From Ascidiaceihabitans sp034111945 (GTDB lineage Bacteria > Pseudomonadota > Alphaproteobacteria > Rhodobacterales > Rhodobacteraceae), in NCBI GenBank assembly GCA_047626725.1, contig JBLHSG010000004.1:62001-126000 (forward strand): a stretch of DNA of 64,000 bases. Direction: 5' to 3'. Every line of letters begins with the position of its first letter. Position 1 is the stretch's first letter. Made by a program: the position numbers and the translations under genes. The notes beneath the pieces were generated by a model. The model worked only from the letters and a program-made list of their open reading frames with translations. It made no database searches and was not told the DNA's origin. Positions 32,923 through 41,425 of this stretch are shown here, piece after piece.

Positions 32923-33890
32923 GTCACCGCAATCCGATCCATTGTCCGCACCAATTCGGCGCTGATGCCCGGTTCGGACAGCGCGTGCCCGGCAATGCGG
33001 ACCATTTTCAGATCACAGTTCGGCCAAACCTGCGCGATGGAATAGGCGGATTCAGGTGGGCAAATCATGTCGTAACGCCCCTGCACAATTGTACCGGGAA
33101 TGTGCGCAATTCGATCCATGTTGGCAAGGATCTGACCATCAAATTCAAGGAAACCCGCGTTAGTGAAATAGTGGTTTTCCAAACGCGCAAAGGCACGCGC
33201 ATATTCGCCCGGGGCCTCGCCGCTGTTGCCATTCGAATGGATCGAGGCAAGCGCATTTTCCCACGCCGACCACGCCTTGGCGTAGCGGGTTTCAAGCTGC
33301 ATATCGCCAGAAAATAACCGACGATGATAGGCACCGATCATATCATCGCGTTCGTCCTCAGGCACCAATGCTACAAATCGCGCCCATGTTTCAGGCCAGA
33401 ATTTCCCTGCGCCACCACCATAGAACCAGTCCAGTTCCACTTGGGTCATCAGGAACACGCCGCGCAGCACCAAATGTGTCGTCCGTTCGGGATGCGTTTG
33501 GCCGTAAATCAACGACAACGTCGCGCCCCAACTGCCGCCAAACACGATCCACGCATCAATTTCCAGCGCATGACGAATCGCTTCGATATCAGCAACCAAA
33601 TGCCACGTGGTATTATCGGACACGGTCGCATGGGGGCGCGAGCGGCCACAGCCACGTTGGTCAAACAGAATAACGCGGTACACGGACGGGTCAAAATAAC
33701 GGCGCATCGATGGGCTACATCCACCGCCCGGCCCGCCATGCAACACAACTACGGGTATCCCTTTGGGATTGCCGCATTGCTCGACATAAATGCGATGGCC
33801 TTGGCCAACATCCATCATCCGCTGATCGAAAGGGTCAATCGGTGGGTACAGATATTGCACTGCGCGCTTTTGATCCGTGTGTTTGTCCAT
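32919..33890 (-). CDS. pip: Proline iminopeptidase
   Basis: Serine peptidase of the alpha/beta-hydrolase fold (family S33) that removes N-terminal proline from peptides. The 323-residue protein has the oxyanion HGGPGGGCSP, DQRGCGRS, the nucleophile serine in GGSWGATLSL, the Asp in VQGRYDMICPP, and the His in RIAGHALSEPG. The start MDKHTDQKRA at 33890 has AGGGCGG upstream. It is divergent from ubiG (49 bases between start codons) and overlaps the substrate-binding protein gene by four bases; peptide uptake and proline release would fit together. Confidence 0.93.
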   Translation of the reverse strand: MDKHTDQKRAVQYLYPPIDPFDQRMMDVGQGHRIYVEQCGNPKGIPVVVLHGGPGGGCSPSMRRYFDPSVYRVILFDQRGCGRSRPHATVSDNTTWHLVADIEAIRHALEIDAWIVFGGSWGATLSLIYGQTHPERTTHLVLRGVFLMTQVELDWFYGGGAGKFWPETWARFVALVPEDERDDMIGAYHRRLFSGDMQLETRYAKAWSAWENALASIHSNGNSGEAPGEYARAFARLENHYFTNAGFLEFDGQILANMDRIAHIPGTIVQGRYDMICPPESAYSIAQVWPNCDLKMVRIAGHALSEPGISAELVRTMDRIAVT

Positions 33891-33939
33891 TACCGCCCTA
33901 TATAAGCATGAAGCAGCACAACACCATACGGAGATCACA

Positions 33940-34689
33940 ATGCAAACGCATCAAACCACAGTTGATCCGGCAGAAATCGCCAAATTCGAAGCCATGGCAG
34001 CCGAATGGTGGGATCCCAACGGGAAATTCAAACCGCTGCATATGCTAAACCCCTGCCGTTTGGATTATATCACATCGCAAATCGCAGGTGAATATGACCG
34101 CGACATGAAACAGCCAATGCCGTTTGCGGGGCTCCGCATCTTGGATATTGGTTGCGGCGGCGGATTGTTGTCTGAACCGATGGCGCGTCTTGGGGCCACT
34201 GTTGTTGGCGTGGACGCAGCCGAACGTAACATTCCAGTTGCTCAAGCACATGCCGCGCAATCTGAATTAGATATCGATTACCGGTTCACCACAGCCGAAG
34301 CGATGGCTGCCGCAGGTGAACAATTTGATGTCGTCATGAATATGGAAGTCGTCGAACACGTCGCCGACCCGCTGGCCTATATGACAGCCTGCCAATTGTT
34401 GCTGAAACCCGGTGGCTTGCATGTCTGTTCCACAATCAACCGCAATCCAAAATCGTTTATGTTTGCGATTGTGGGCGCTGAACACGTGATGCGCTGGTTG
34501 CCCAAGGGCACGCACGAATGGAACAAATTCATCACGCCGGACGAGCTGTTCGAACTGCACAAACAGTCAGGGATGGAACCGGTGGATCGCCAAGGATTTG
34601 TGTTCAATCCAATCACTTGGGGTTGGAAACTGTCTGATCGCGATCTGAGCGTGAATTATGTTACCGCCAGCATCAAGCCCAGCGCCTAA
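33940..34689 (+). CDS. ubiG: Ubiquinone biosynthesis O-methyltransferase UbiG
   Basis: Carries out both O-methylation steps of ubiquinone synthesis with SAM. The 249-residue protein has the N-terminal AKFEAMAAEWWDPNGKFKPLHMLNP diagnostic region, the SAM motif ILDIGCGGGLLSEPMARLG, and VVMNMEVVEHVADP. The start at 33940 has GGAGATCAC upstream; an earlier in-frame start would overlap pip. Its stop interlocks with the MarR gene stop in CTAA. Membrane-associated in the cytosol by family knowledge. Confidence 0.96.
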   Translation: MQTHQTTVDPAEIAKFEAMAAEWWDPNGKFKPLHMLNPCRLDYITSQIAGEYDRDMKQPMPFAGLRILDIGCGGGLLSEPMARLGATVVGVDAAERNIPVAQAHAAQSELDIDYRFTTAEAMAAAGEQFDVVMNMEVVEHVADPLAYMTACQLLLKPGGLHVCSTINRNPKSFMFAIVGAEHVMRWLPKGTHEWNKFITPDELFELHKQSGMEPVDRQGFVFNPITWGWKLSDRDLSVNYVTASIKPSA

Positions 34690-35117
34690 AGCTGTTTACG
34701 CAACTCGCGCAGGATCGGCAGGGTCGCTTTGACGCGATCCTCGCCCAACTGTTCGATCACCTGATTGATCATCGGGGCAATCGCACTTAGCGCCTGTTCA
34801 CGCGCGGCTTTACCCGACGGGCTGATCGCAACCATCTTGCGACGCGCATCATCCCAATCGGGGCGCACGTGGATGTAACCCGCCCACTCCAGCTTGCTTA
34901 GCGTGTTGGTCATTGCGCCGCGTGTTACGTTAAATGTCTCGGCCAATTGCGCCGGCGTGCGTTCGCCATTGTGCCAATCCAGATTGTTCAGAACCGAAAA
35001 ATGCGAAATTTCCATGCCTTTGGGCAACACACGACTTAGCCGGTTGCGAACCGTTTGGTCCGCCGCCAAAATCTCGCCGAACAGCGAAATTGCTAGGGCA
35101 TTTTTGTCGCTACTCAT
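34686..35117 (-). CDS. MarR-family transcriptional regulator
   Basis: Winged helix-turn-helix regulator, 143 residues, the normal size. Recognition region: ERTPAQLAETFNVTRGAMTNTLSKLEWAGYI followed by the wing RPDWDDARRKMVAISPSGKA. It dimerises through its N- and C-terminal helices by family analogy; ligand and targets are unknown. It is the last gene of comF-grxC-nit-marR, 15 bases after the amidase gene, and may control that operon. A weak ribosome site only is visible. Confidence 0.9.
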   Translation of the reverse strand: MSSDKNALAISLFGEILAADQTVRNRLSRVLPKGMEISHFSVLNNLDWHNGERTPAQLAETFNVTRGAMTNTLSKLEWAGYIHVRPDWDDARRKMVAISPSGKAAREQALSAIAPMINQVIEQLGEDRVKATLPILRELRKQL

Positions 35118-35132
35118 TTTGCGCGCCGCTGT

Positions 35133-35963
35133 TTACGGGGCCTCAAAGGATTGCGCATTGTGCAAAGCCGGAACTTTGCGTCGCGCATCGGCCACGTTTT
35201 CCATATCCATTTCAAACGCATAAACGCCAGCATCTGCGCCTGCGTCAAGGATAACCTCACCCCAAGGGGCCACAACCAGCGAATGGCCATAGGTGCTGCG
35301 CGGCTTTGCGCCACTGGATGCGTGCAGGCCGGTTTGGGCTGGCGCGATCACGTAACACCCCGTTTCGATGGCACGCGCACGCAACAATGAATGCCAATGC
35401 GCCGCGCCAGTAACGGGTGAAAACGCGGCTGGATATGTCAGAATTTGCGCGCCCGCCTGGGCCAACGCATTGGACAACAGCGGGAACCGCATATCGTAGC
35501 AAATAGCCATACCGATCGCCGCAAACGGGGTTTCAGCCACAACAGCTTTGGTTCCAGCGCGGTAACCTGAGGATTCCTGAAATGTCTCGGTTTCGGAAAT
35601 CTGAACATCGAACATGTGGATTTTATCGTAGTGCGCAATGATTTCGCCCTGCGGATCAATCAAGAACGACCTGTTGGCAAACCGCCCATCTGCGTCATCG
35701 GTTTTTAACGCCAACGATCCGATCAACAGCCAGATCCCGTGCTTTTTGGCCGCGATGCACAAAGCGGCCAAGGTTTGATCCTGACCTTGATGCTGCAAAA
35801 CGCTTTGTTGATAGGATCGGCTGGTCGACACGCAATTCGTGACCTCAGGGGTCAAAACGAACTGCGCGCCGGTCGCGACTGCATCGTCCAAATAGGCCAG
35901 CGTCTGAATCAAATTCTGCGCCGGATCATCCGAGACGTTTAACTGCAGCAACGCTGCTTTCAT
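35133..35963 (-). CDS. Carbon-nitrogen hydrolase, deaminated-glutathione-amidase (Nit1) type
   Basis: Nitrilase-superfamily amidase of 276 residues. The Glu-Lys-Cys triad is visible: Glu40 in VLTPEVTN, Lys114 in HYDKIHMFDV, Cys155 in AICYDMRFP. KIHMFDV and the RARAIETGCYVIAPAQ block are typical of Nit1/YbeM enzymes, which remove the side-product deaminated glutathione. It overlaps the glutaredoxin gene by four bases, consistent with a glutathione link. Omega-amidase activity on alpha-ketoglutaramate is the main alternative. Confidence 0.85.
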   Translation of the reverse strand: MKAALLQLNVSDDPAQNLIQTLAYLDDAVATGAQFVLTPEVTNCVSTSRSYQQSVLQHQGQDQTLAALCIAAKKHGIWLLIGSLALKTDDADGRFANRSFLIDPQGEIIAHYDKIHMFDVQISETETFQESSGYRAGTKAVVAETPFAAIGMAICYDMRFPLLSNALAQAGAQILTYPAAFSPVTGAAHWHSLLRARAIETGCYVIAPAQTGLHASSGAKPRSTYGHSLVVAPWGEVILDAGADAGVYAFEMDMENVADARRKVPALHNAQSFEAP

Positions 35964-36220
35964 TGCAAAGCTAACATTTTGTCCAACATGCCAGCGCGTT
36001 CCAACGCGTGCAGTTCATCGCAGCCACCAATGTGTTCACCACCGATAAAAATTTGCGGCACACTGCGGCCACCTTGGGCGCGCTGGATCATTTCTGCTTT
36101 TTTCTCTGGCTGCGCCAAAACATCGGTTTCTTCGAATTCGATGTTTTTTTGGGTCAGCAATCGTTTGGCAGCGTGGCAGTATCCGCACAGCGGCGAGGTG
36201 TAAATTTCGACCTTATTCAT
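35960..36220 (-). CDS. grxC: Glutaredoxin 3
   Basis: Glutathione-dependent disulfide reductase, 86 residues, with the active site CGYC (Cys12, Cys15), the cis-proline region RSVPQIFIGGEHIGGCDEL, and a C-terminal helix. The CGYC instead of CPYC form is common in alphaproteobacteria. AAGGATATG precedes the ATG. It is followed by the Nit1-type amidase in a four-base overlap and preceded by comF. Confidence 0.95.
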   Translation of the reverse strand: MNKVEIYTSPLCGYCHAAKRLLTQKNIEFEETDVLAQPEKKAEMIQRAQGGRSVPQIFIGGEHIGGCDELHALERAGMLDKMLALQ

Positions 36221-36256
36221 GGGTCATATCCTTCGTGAGAAATCGTTAATCGGAAC

Positions 36257-36988
36257 CTAAGTGTCTTTGGCCACTCGCGCCAGTGTAACGACGCAAACGT
36301 GACTTGCACCTGCTAAGTGACAGGCTTCGGTCGCCGCGGCCAAAGTCGCGCCTGATGTCATAACATCATCTACCAGCAAAACAGGCCGCCCTGCCATCTT
36401 ATGTTTACGCCTTGGGTGGGGGCGAATTGCGTCCTTTAGCGCAGTAAAACGGGCATCGCGGCCCAAACCATCCAATGAAACAGTGCGTTGCGGCCGGATC
36501 AGCAAATCAGGGCAACATTCCAGATCAACCTGTTTGGCCAAGGCCTGCGCCAGCAAAGTTGATTGATTATAGCGTCGTTTCAACAATCGCGTCCAATGCA
36601 ACGGCACCGGCGCGATCAACATATGAGGCTGCAAAATGTCCCTGACCGCGGCCGCCATCCACAACGCAGCAGGACGCACAACATCGTGACGATCCCCATG
36701 TTTCAGGCCCAACACCAACTTGCGCCCGTTGTCTTTGTACAAAACCGCAGACCGCCCATGCGCCCAGGGCCGCGCAACCGTCATACATTCATCGCAATGC
36801 GCCATCGCGCCGGGATCATCGCCAAGCAATGGCACCCCACACGCATCACAAATCGTTGATCCGATAAATTGCGTATCGCGCCAGCACGGTCCGCACAGGC
36901 CAAAATCGCTGTCTACCGTGGCAGAACAGGTCAGGCAGCGCGGCGGGTACACAAGGCGAAGTGCGGTTTGTAATGTGCTCACTGCCAT
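36257..36988 (-). CDS. comF: ComF family protein (phosphoribosyltransferase fold)
   Basis: The N-terminal 60 residues contain two CxxC pairs (CLTCSA and CGPC, then CDAC and CDEC), which probably bind zinc. The C-terminal part is a phosphoribosyltransferase fold with the PRPP motif VLLVDDVMTSGATL. ComF is linked to DNA uptake in transformable bacteria, but many genomes carry it without known competence; its reaction is not established. 243 residues from the ATG at 36988, chosen for AGGGGGA upstream. Start codons of comF and the divergent methyltransferase-like gene are only 15 bases apart. Confidence 0.88.
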   Translation of the reverse strand: MAVSTLQTALRLVYPPRCLTCSATVDSDFGLCGPCWRDTQFIGSTICDACGVPLLGDDPGAMAHCDECMTVARPWAHGRSAVLYKDNGRKLVLGLKHGDRHDVVRPAALWMAAAVRDILQPHMLIAPVPLHWTRLLKRRYNQSTLLAQALAKQVDLECCPDLLIRPQRTVSLDGLGRDARFTALKDAIRPHPRRKHKMAGRPVLLVDDVMTSGATLAAATEACHLAGASHVCVVTLARVAKDT

Positions 36989-37003
36989 TCTATCTGTCCC
37001 CCT

Positions 37004-37822
37004 ATGTCCACGCATCAAACCCTTACTGATTCGATTGCCCTTGCCGCGCATCGCGCCCGCGCCAATTCGGACGACCTGTTTTTACACGTCGCCGCATTCG
37101 ATGAACTGCAAGATCGCCTACAAAGTGTTAACAGAACCTTTACAGCGCCAGCTGTCGTCAATGGGCACCCCGAATTTTGGGGTCGCCAGATGCCAAATGC
37201 ACGCTGCGTTCCTGACACTGAAACCCTCGCCATTGACCAAAACGCGCATGATCTGGTGATCCACGCGATGTCGCTGCACTGGGCGAATGATCCGGTCGGG
37301 CAAATCATTCAATGCAAGCGTGCCCTGCGCGCCGACGGCCTATTTCTGGCGGTTTGTTTTGGCGGTGAAACCTTGCATGAACTGCGCGCCTGTTTGGGTC
37401 AGGCGGAAATTGAAATTATGGGCGGCCTGTCACCTCGCATCGCCCCCATGGCGGAACTGCGCGATATGGGTGGTTTGCTGCAACGCGCGGGCCTTGCCTT
37501 ACCGGTGGCTGATGTGACCAATTTTAACGTCACCTTTCGCGATATCTGGCATTTGATGCATGATTTGCGAGGAATGGGTGAGACAAATGCGCTCAGGTCC
37601 CGATTGCAGAAACCCACGTCGCGCAAGGTATTCGAGCGGGCAAATGCACTGTATTGTGAAACATTTCCAGCCGCTGGTGGCGGGATCACAGCGACGTTTG
37701 ACCTATTGTTTCTAGCTGGTTGGGCGCCGGATGATAGTCAACCTAAACCACTTCGCCCCGGGTCTGCTGCACAACGGCTGGCGGATGCCTTGGATACGCA
37801 GGAAAACCCGCTAACTGACTGA
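37004..37822 (+). CDS. NDUFAF5-like methyltransferase-fold protein lacking the SAM motif
   Basis: Clear relative of the complex I assembly factor NDUFAF5 (BioC-like fold): AHDLVIHAMSLHWANDPVGQ, LRADGLFLAVCFGGETLHELR and the downstream GGLSPRIAPMAELRDMGGLL block, ending in PLRPGSAAQRLADAL. The N-terminal region that should hold the DxGxGxG SAM loop instead reads PAVVNGHPEFWGRQ (about 47-60) and is not recognisable as a binding motif. 272 residues. No good ribosome site is visible; the start is divergent from comF by 15 bases. A role in complex I assembly is inference from the family; catalysis may be lost or changed. Confidence 0.8.
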   Translation: MSTHQTLTDSIALAAHRARANSDDLFLHVAAFDELQDRLQSVNRTFTAPAVVNGHPEFWGRQMPNARCVPDTETLAIDQNAHDLVIHAMSLHWANDPVGQIIQCKRALRADGLFLAVCFGGETLHELRACLGQAEIEIMGGLSPRIAPMAELRDMGGLLQRAGLALPVADVTNFNVTFRDIWHLMHDLRGMGETNALRSRLQKPTSRKVFERANALYCETFPAAGGGITATFDLLFLAGWAPDDSQPKPLRPGSAAQRLADALDTQENPLTD

Positions 37823-37829
37823 CCTCAGA

Positions 37830-37857
37830 TTGACCTGCGGACAAAAGCGTTTATCTG
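37830..37857 (+). promoter_or_regulatory. Candidate sigma-70 promoter of hemH
   Basis: TTGACC (37830-37835), a 16-base spacer and TATCTG (37852-37857), about 45 bases before the hemH ATG. Suggested from sequence only. Confidence 0.4.
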
Positions 37858-37902
37858 CACTACAAAGACGCCGCATTGGCACACTGAATTGGAACGATAC
37901 TC

Positions 37903-38964
37903 ATGTTGGACGCCACCCAAAACGCCGCCTGCCCTGCGCACGCAGAGCCGGACCACCCCAAGGTCAAAGCACCCAAGGTCGGAATTTTGCTAAGCAACCT
38001 CGGGACTCCGGACAATTACGATTATTGGTCGATGCGCCGCTATCTGAACGAATTCCTGTCTGACCGTCGTGTCATCGACTACAGCCCATGGCTTTGGCAG
38101 CCATTGTTGCAGCTGGTTATCCTGACAAAACGCCCGTTTTCGTCTGGTGCCGCGTATCAATCAATCTGGAACGAAGTCGACGGCGAAAGCCCGTTGATGA
38201 CGATCACCAAAGCACAGACAGCAAAAATCAAAATCGCGATGCAAGAACGCTACGGCGACGACGTGATCGTCGATTTCTGCATGCGGTATGGCAACCCATC
38301 GACCAAATCAAAAGTACGCGCGCTGACCGAAGCAGGCTGTCAGAAAATCTTGTTCTTTCCGCTGTATCCGCACTACGCGGGGGCCACATCAGCGACAGCA
38401 AATGACGAATTTTTTCGCTCGCTGATGGCTGAAAAATGGCAACCAATTGCGCGCACGATCAAGCCCTATTTCGATGATCCTGCCTATATCGATTCCCTCG
38501 CGCAATCGATCGAACGGGCCTATGCCGATCTGGAAACGCGCCCCGATATTCTGGTGTGTTCCTACCACGGCGTGCCAATCCGCTACCTGATGGAGGGCGA
38601 CCCCTATCATTGCCAATGCCAGAAAACGACGCGCCTGCTAAAGGAACGTCTGGGCTGGGAAGACACCGAAATCAAAACCACCTTCCAGTCCAAATTCGGA
38701 CCCGAAGAATGGCTACAGCCCTACACCGTCGAAGAAGTCGCGCGTTTGGCTGAAGCTGGCAAAAAGAACATCGCAGTCTGCGCCCCGGCATTTTCAGCCG
38801 ACTGCATCGAGACGCTTGAGGAAATCAACGAAGAGATTTTTGAAAGCTTTGAGCACGCTGGTGGCGAGAAATTCACCTATATTCCATGCCTTAACGATGA
38901 TGATTCGCACATTGCAGCGCTAAGCGGCATCATCGAACGCAACTTGGCTGGCTGGTTGGACTAA
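37903..38964 (+). CDS. hemH: Ferrochelatase HemH
   Basis: Inserts ferrous iron into protoporphyrin IX, the last step of heme synthesis. The 353-residue protein has VGILLSNLGTPD (26-37), the LFFPLYPHYAGATSA substrate region, the catalytic histidine in VCSYHGVPIRY, QSKFGPEEWLQPYT, and the acidic site FSADCIETLEEI. An extra N-terminal 25 residues precede the conserved start. It is followed by a strong terminator. GGAACGATACTC precedes the ATG; a promoter candidate is at 37830. Confidence 0.96.
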   Translation: MLDATQNAACPAHAEPDHPKVKAPKVGILLSNLGTPDNYDYWSMRRYLNEFLSDRRVIDYSPWLWQPLLQLVILTKRPFSSGAAYQSIWNEVDGESPLMTITKAQTAKIKIAMQERYGDDVIVDFCMRYGNPSTKSKVRALTEAGCQKILFFPLYPHYAGATSATANDEFFRSLMAEKWQPIARTIKPYFDDPAYIDSLAQSIERAYADLETRPDILVCSYHGVPIRYLMEGDPYHCQCQKTTRLLKERLGWEDTEIKTTFQSKFGPEEWLQPYTVEEVARLAEAGKKNIAVCAPAFSADCIETLEEINEEIFESFEHAGGEKFTYIPCLNDDDSHIAALSGIIERNLAGWLD

Positions 38965-39013
38965 GCCCTTCGGGCCGACACATCGCGATATCTAAAATTT
39001 GGATTAGACATGA

Positions 39014-39045
39014 AAAAAGGCGGCGCTTAACAGCACCGCCTTTTT
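39014..39045. terminator. Bidirectional intrinsic terminator between hemH and the small membrane protein
   Basis: AAAAAGGCGG (39014-39023) pairs with CCGCCTTTTT (39036-39045), with an inner GCT/AGC stem. A-tract and T-tract on both sides make it work in both directions. Confidence 0.9.
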
Positions 39046-39065
39046 AAATTTTTCTAAGCGTTAGC

Positions 39066-39245
39066 TTAGTTAGAAACAGCTGCTGCAACGATTGCAAGCA
39101 GGATCAACGGCAAAAGAATGCCCGAAGAAGAAGAACCTGTTTCTTCGATGATCACTGGTGCTTCGATGATTGGATCCGCTGGCGCGCCGGCGAATGCTGT
39201 GGAAGCGGCGGCTGTCAAAGCGGCTGCGAGTACTAGTTTTTTCAT
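39066..39245 (-). CDS. Small exported membrane protein of unknown function (59 residues)
   Basis: Begins MKKLVLAAALTAAASTAFAG, a textbook signal peptide with likely cleavage after AFA. The mature part is a short acidic segment with Pro and Glu (PIIEAPVIIEETG), a SSSSG linker and one hydrophobic C-terminal stretch (ILLPLILLAIVAAAV) that should insert into the membrane or self-assemble. GGAG lies upstream of the ATG at 39245; a longer frame from 39296 is less likely. Terminators flank it on the 3' side. No function can be given; short proteins of this build are frequent in marine Rhodobacteraceae. Confidence 0.7.
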   Translation of the reverse strand: MKKLVLAAALTAAASTAFAGAPADPIIEAPVIIEETGSSSSGILLPLILLAIVAAAVSN

Positions 39246-39386
39246 ATTTTTTCTCCAGAAATGGCACATACAGCAATGGCGCTGATGCACACCCAAGACT
39301 TACCTCGTGTACCTGTTCTAACCAGCAATTCGCTTAGATTGCAAACCTAGTTTCGCAGAACAAAGACGCAAAATGCCCACTTGTCG

Positions 39387-39977
39387 TCAAATTAGCAACA
39401 CTTGCGTGCCTACTTTGGCCATACCGAACAGCTCGGCGATGTGCTCGTTGTACAGACCGATGCAACCGTTGGACGATTTGCGCCCAATCTTGCGTGTGTC
39501 GTGCGTGCCGTGAATACGGTAATACGTCCAGCTCAGGTAAAGTGCATGCGTTCCCAATGGATTCTCTGGGCCTGGTCCAATGAACTTTGGCCATTCTGGA
39601 TTACGCTTTAGCATCGATGGTGTCGGACGCCAGCTGGGTCCATCGACCTTTTGAGTCACACTTGTGCGGCCACGGCGCGTCAAATCCTCGGTCAGCGGGA
39701 TGCTGGAGGGGTACAATTTGTAGATAGATTGATCTTCGTTCCAATAGTGAACCGCGCGGCTGTCGAGATCGACAAGAATTGCGCCGTTGTTCAGATTGGT
39801 GAAATAGGGGCGCCAATCCAGCGTGCGAAAGCTGGAAATATTGCGGCGCACAGACAACGCAGGGTCGCGTTCAGCCTGACCCGCTAGGGTTTGCGCGAAT
39901 GCCGGGGTGCCTAGAACCGCGGCGGAACCGGCCAAAAAGGCGCGGCGTGTGGTTGTTTCGAACTTTTTATTGGACAT
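39387..39977 (-). CDS. L,D-transpeptidase (YkuD domain), Tat-exported
   Basis: Periplasmic enzyme that makes 3-3 cross-links in peptidoglycan or attaches proteins to it. The twin-arginine signal TTRRAFLAGSAAVLG ends near AFAQ (residue 29). The YkuD domain has His156 in RIHGTHD and the nucleophile Cys172 in SSNGCIGLYN; the usual Arg after CI is Gly. The motif order and the WRPTPSMLKRNPEWP block identify it as an ErfK/YbiS-type enzyme. 196 residues. The start at 39977 is chosen by the Tat signal and GGAG upstream. It faces the CAP lipoprotein gene. Confidence 0.88.
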   Translation of the reverse strand: MSNKKFETTTRRAFLAGSAAVLGTPAFAQTLAGQAERDPALSVRRNISSFRTLDWRPYFTNLNNGAILVDLDSRAVHYWNEDQSIYKLYPSSIPLTEDLTRRGRTSVTQKVDGPSWRPTPSMLKRNPEWPKFIGPGPENPLGTHALYLSWTYYRIHGTHDTRKIGRKSSNGCIGLYNEHIAELFGMAKVGTQVLLI

Positions 39978-40150
39978 CGTAACGTCTCCGTCTCTTGGAA
40001 ATACTGCCTTGGGGCGTACATTATTGCGAGAAAGTCGCAGTCGCAAATCAAACAACCGTCATTACGCGGCCTCACGCCGATGTGCGTTTGAAATGCAACG
40101 CAACTGTCGTTAAGGCCGTACATAACAGTTTTTTCGAGTGGAGCACACAA

Positions 40151-40789
40151 ATGGTCAAAATAATCGCAATATTGATGGCCGGTCTTTTCGCGCTTTCTGC
40201 ATGTACACCAGCTGAACCGCCAATCGGTTCAAATGGCAAAGCCGTGGGTAAAGTGTATCGCATCGGAAAACGCGACACCGGAAAATTGCAATTCCGCATG
40301 CTGGATTCGGTAAATGCATTGCGCAGCGCCCAAGGTGTTGCACCGGTCGCATTGAACCCTGCCCTAAACGCAGCGGCCGCGACACATTCCCGCGATATGT
40401 CAGCCCAAAATCGCCCATGGCACTTTGGGTCTGACGGATCATCGCCAATCGATCGTGTTCAGCGCGTTGGCTACACCGGCCAATTGGTTGGCGAGAACAT
40501 CTCGGAATCCTACGAAACCGAATTGGAAACGCTTGCGGCCTGGATCGAACAGCCGGACACGCGCCGCACGATCATGTCATCAGATGCCCAAGATTTGGGA
40601 TTTGCCTGGTTTCAAGAATCAAACGGCAAAATCTGGTGGACGATGATCATGGGCAACCCGTCTAATTCACCACTGATCCCTGCCGCAAACCCATCAGCAA
40701 GCCGTCTGGTTCCCGCCAGGATTTCTGATGAAGAAGCAACAACAGCTGTCGACGAAACAGGAACGCCAATTGTTGGGACCACTGGTTAA
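40151..40789 (+). CDS. CAP-domain (SCP/PR-1) lipoprotein
   Basis: Lipoprotein of 212 residues: signal peptide with lipobox LSAC, lipidated Cys18. The CAP domain spans about residues 55-175 with MLDSVNALRSAQGVAPVALNPALNAAA, the histidine of AATHSRDMS, VGENISES and WWTMIMG. CAP proteins in bacteria are mostly uncharacterised; some bind or cut peptidoglycan or lipids. The start at 40151 has GTGGAG upstream. It stands between two L,D-transpeptidase genes, which points to a role in cell-wall upkeep (inference). Confidence 0.85.
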   Translation: MVKIIAILMAGLFALSACTPAEPPIGSNGKAVGKVYRIGKRDTGKLQFRMLDSVNALRSAQGVAPVALNPALNAAAATHSRDMSAQNRPWHFGSDGSSPIDRVQRVGYTGQLVGENISESYETELETLAAWIEQPDTRRTIMSSDAQDLGFAWFQESNGKIWWTMIMGNPSNSPLIPAANPSASRLVPARISDEEATTAVDETGTPIVGTTG

Positions 40790-40801
40790 CAGCGGTTTCA
40801 G

Positions 40802-41302
40802 TTACGGGTTGATCTGGATCGGCGTGCCGTTTTCGACCATTGCATAAACGCGCTCCATCTCTTTGTTCGAGATGGAGATACAGCCCCACGTCCAGTCGCC
40901 TTTGTTCTTTTTCAGCGGGTTTTCTTGCCCGTGAATAAAGATGTCGCCGCCCGGTGGTTTGCCCAGCGCCTTGGCCTCGGCACGGTCCTGCGCGTTTGGA
41001 TACGAAATACCCAGCGACAGATGAAAACGGCTGTTGGGATTGCGGCGATCGATAAAATAGGTGCCCTCTGGGGTCTTGCCGTCACCTTCGAAAAACTTGT
41101 CGCCGATGGGCGCAAACCCAAGGACAAAATCGTATTCCTTGAGTATCGTTTTCCCATGCAGCAGATACATTTTGCGCGCGCCTTTGTTGACGATAACATA
41201 GGTGACTTTGGGGCCGTTATAGGCCTTGAACCGGCTTTTGCCGCCACAAGCCGCCAGTAATGCGGCCATTGCACTGGTTAAAACAAAGGTTCTGCGCTTC
41301 AT
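40802..41302 (-). CDS. L,D-transpeptidase family lipoprotein (YkuD, DWTWGC subtype)
   Basis: Second YkuD enzyme, 166 residues. The signal MKRRTFVLTSAMAALLAAC ends in a lipobox with Cys19, so it should be a lipoprotein. The domain has GKTPEGTYFIDRRNPNS, the active-site His124 in IFIHG and Cys141 in DWTWGCISISN, the form seen in YafK-like or DpaA-like enzymes, some of which cleave Braun-lipoprotein links instead of forming cross-links. Start 41302; the ribosome site is weak. Convergent with the CAP gene, 12 bases apart. Confidence 0.87.
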   Translation of the reverse strand: MKRRTFVLTSAMAALLAACGGKSRFKAYNGPKVTYVIVNKGARKMYLLHGKTILKEYDFVLGFAPIGDKFFEGDGKTPEGTYFIDRRNPNSRFHLSLGISYPNAQDRAEAKALGKPPGGDIFIHGQENPLKKNKGDWTWGCISISNKEMERVYAMVENGTPIQINP

Positions 41303-41425
41303 ACAATCTGCTCTGATCTCGTTTCTAGTTCGTTGCGTGTTACCATCTTGGAGTGTGAAACGCATAGGGAAAACCCGACAAGGTCACTCACCTGTGAGAA
41401 CACCCGCCTAGATCGTCGCTCAAAT

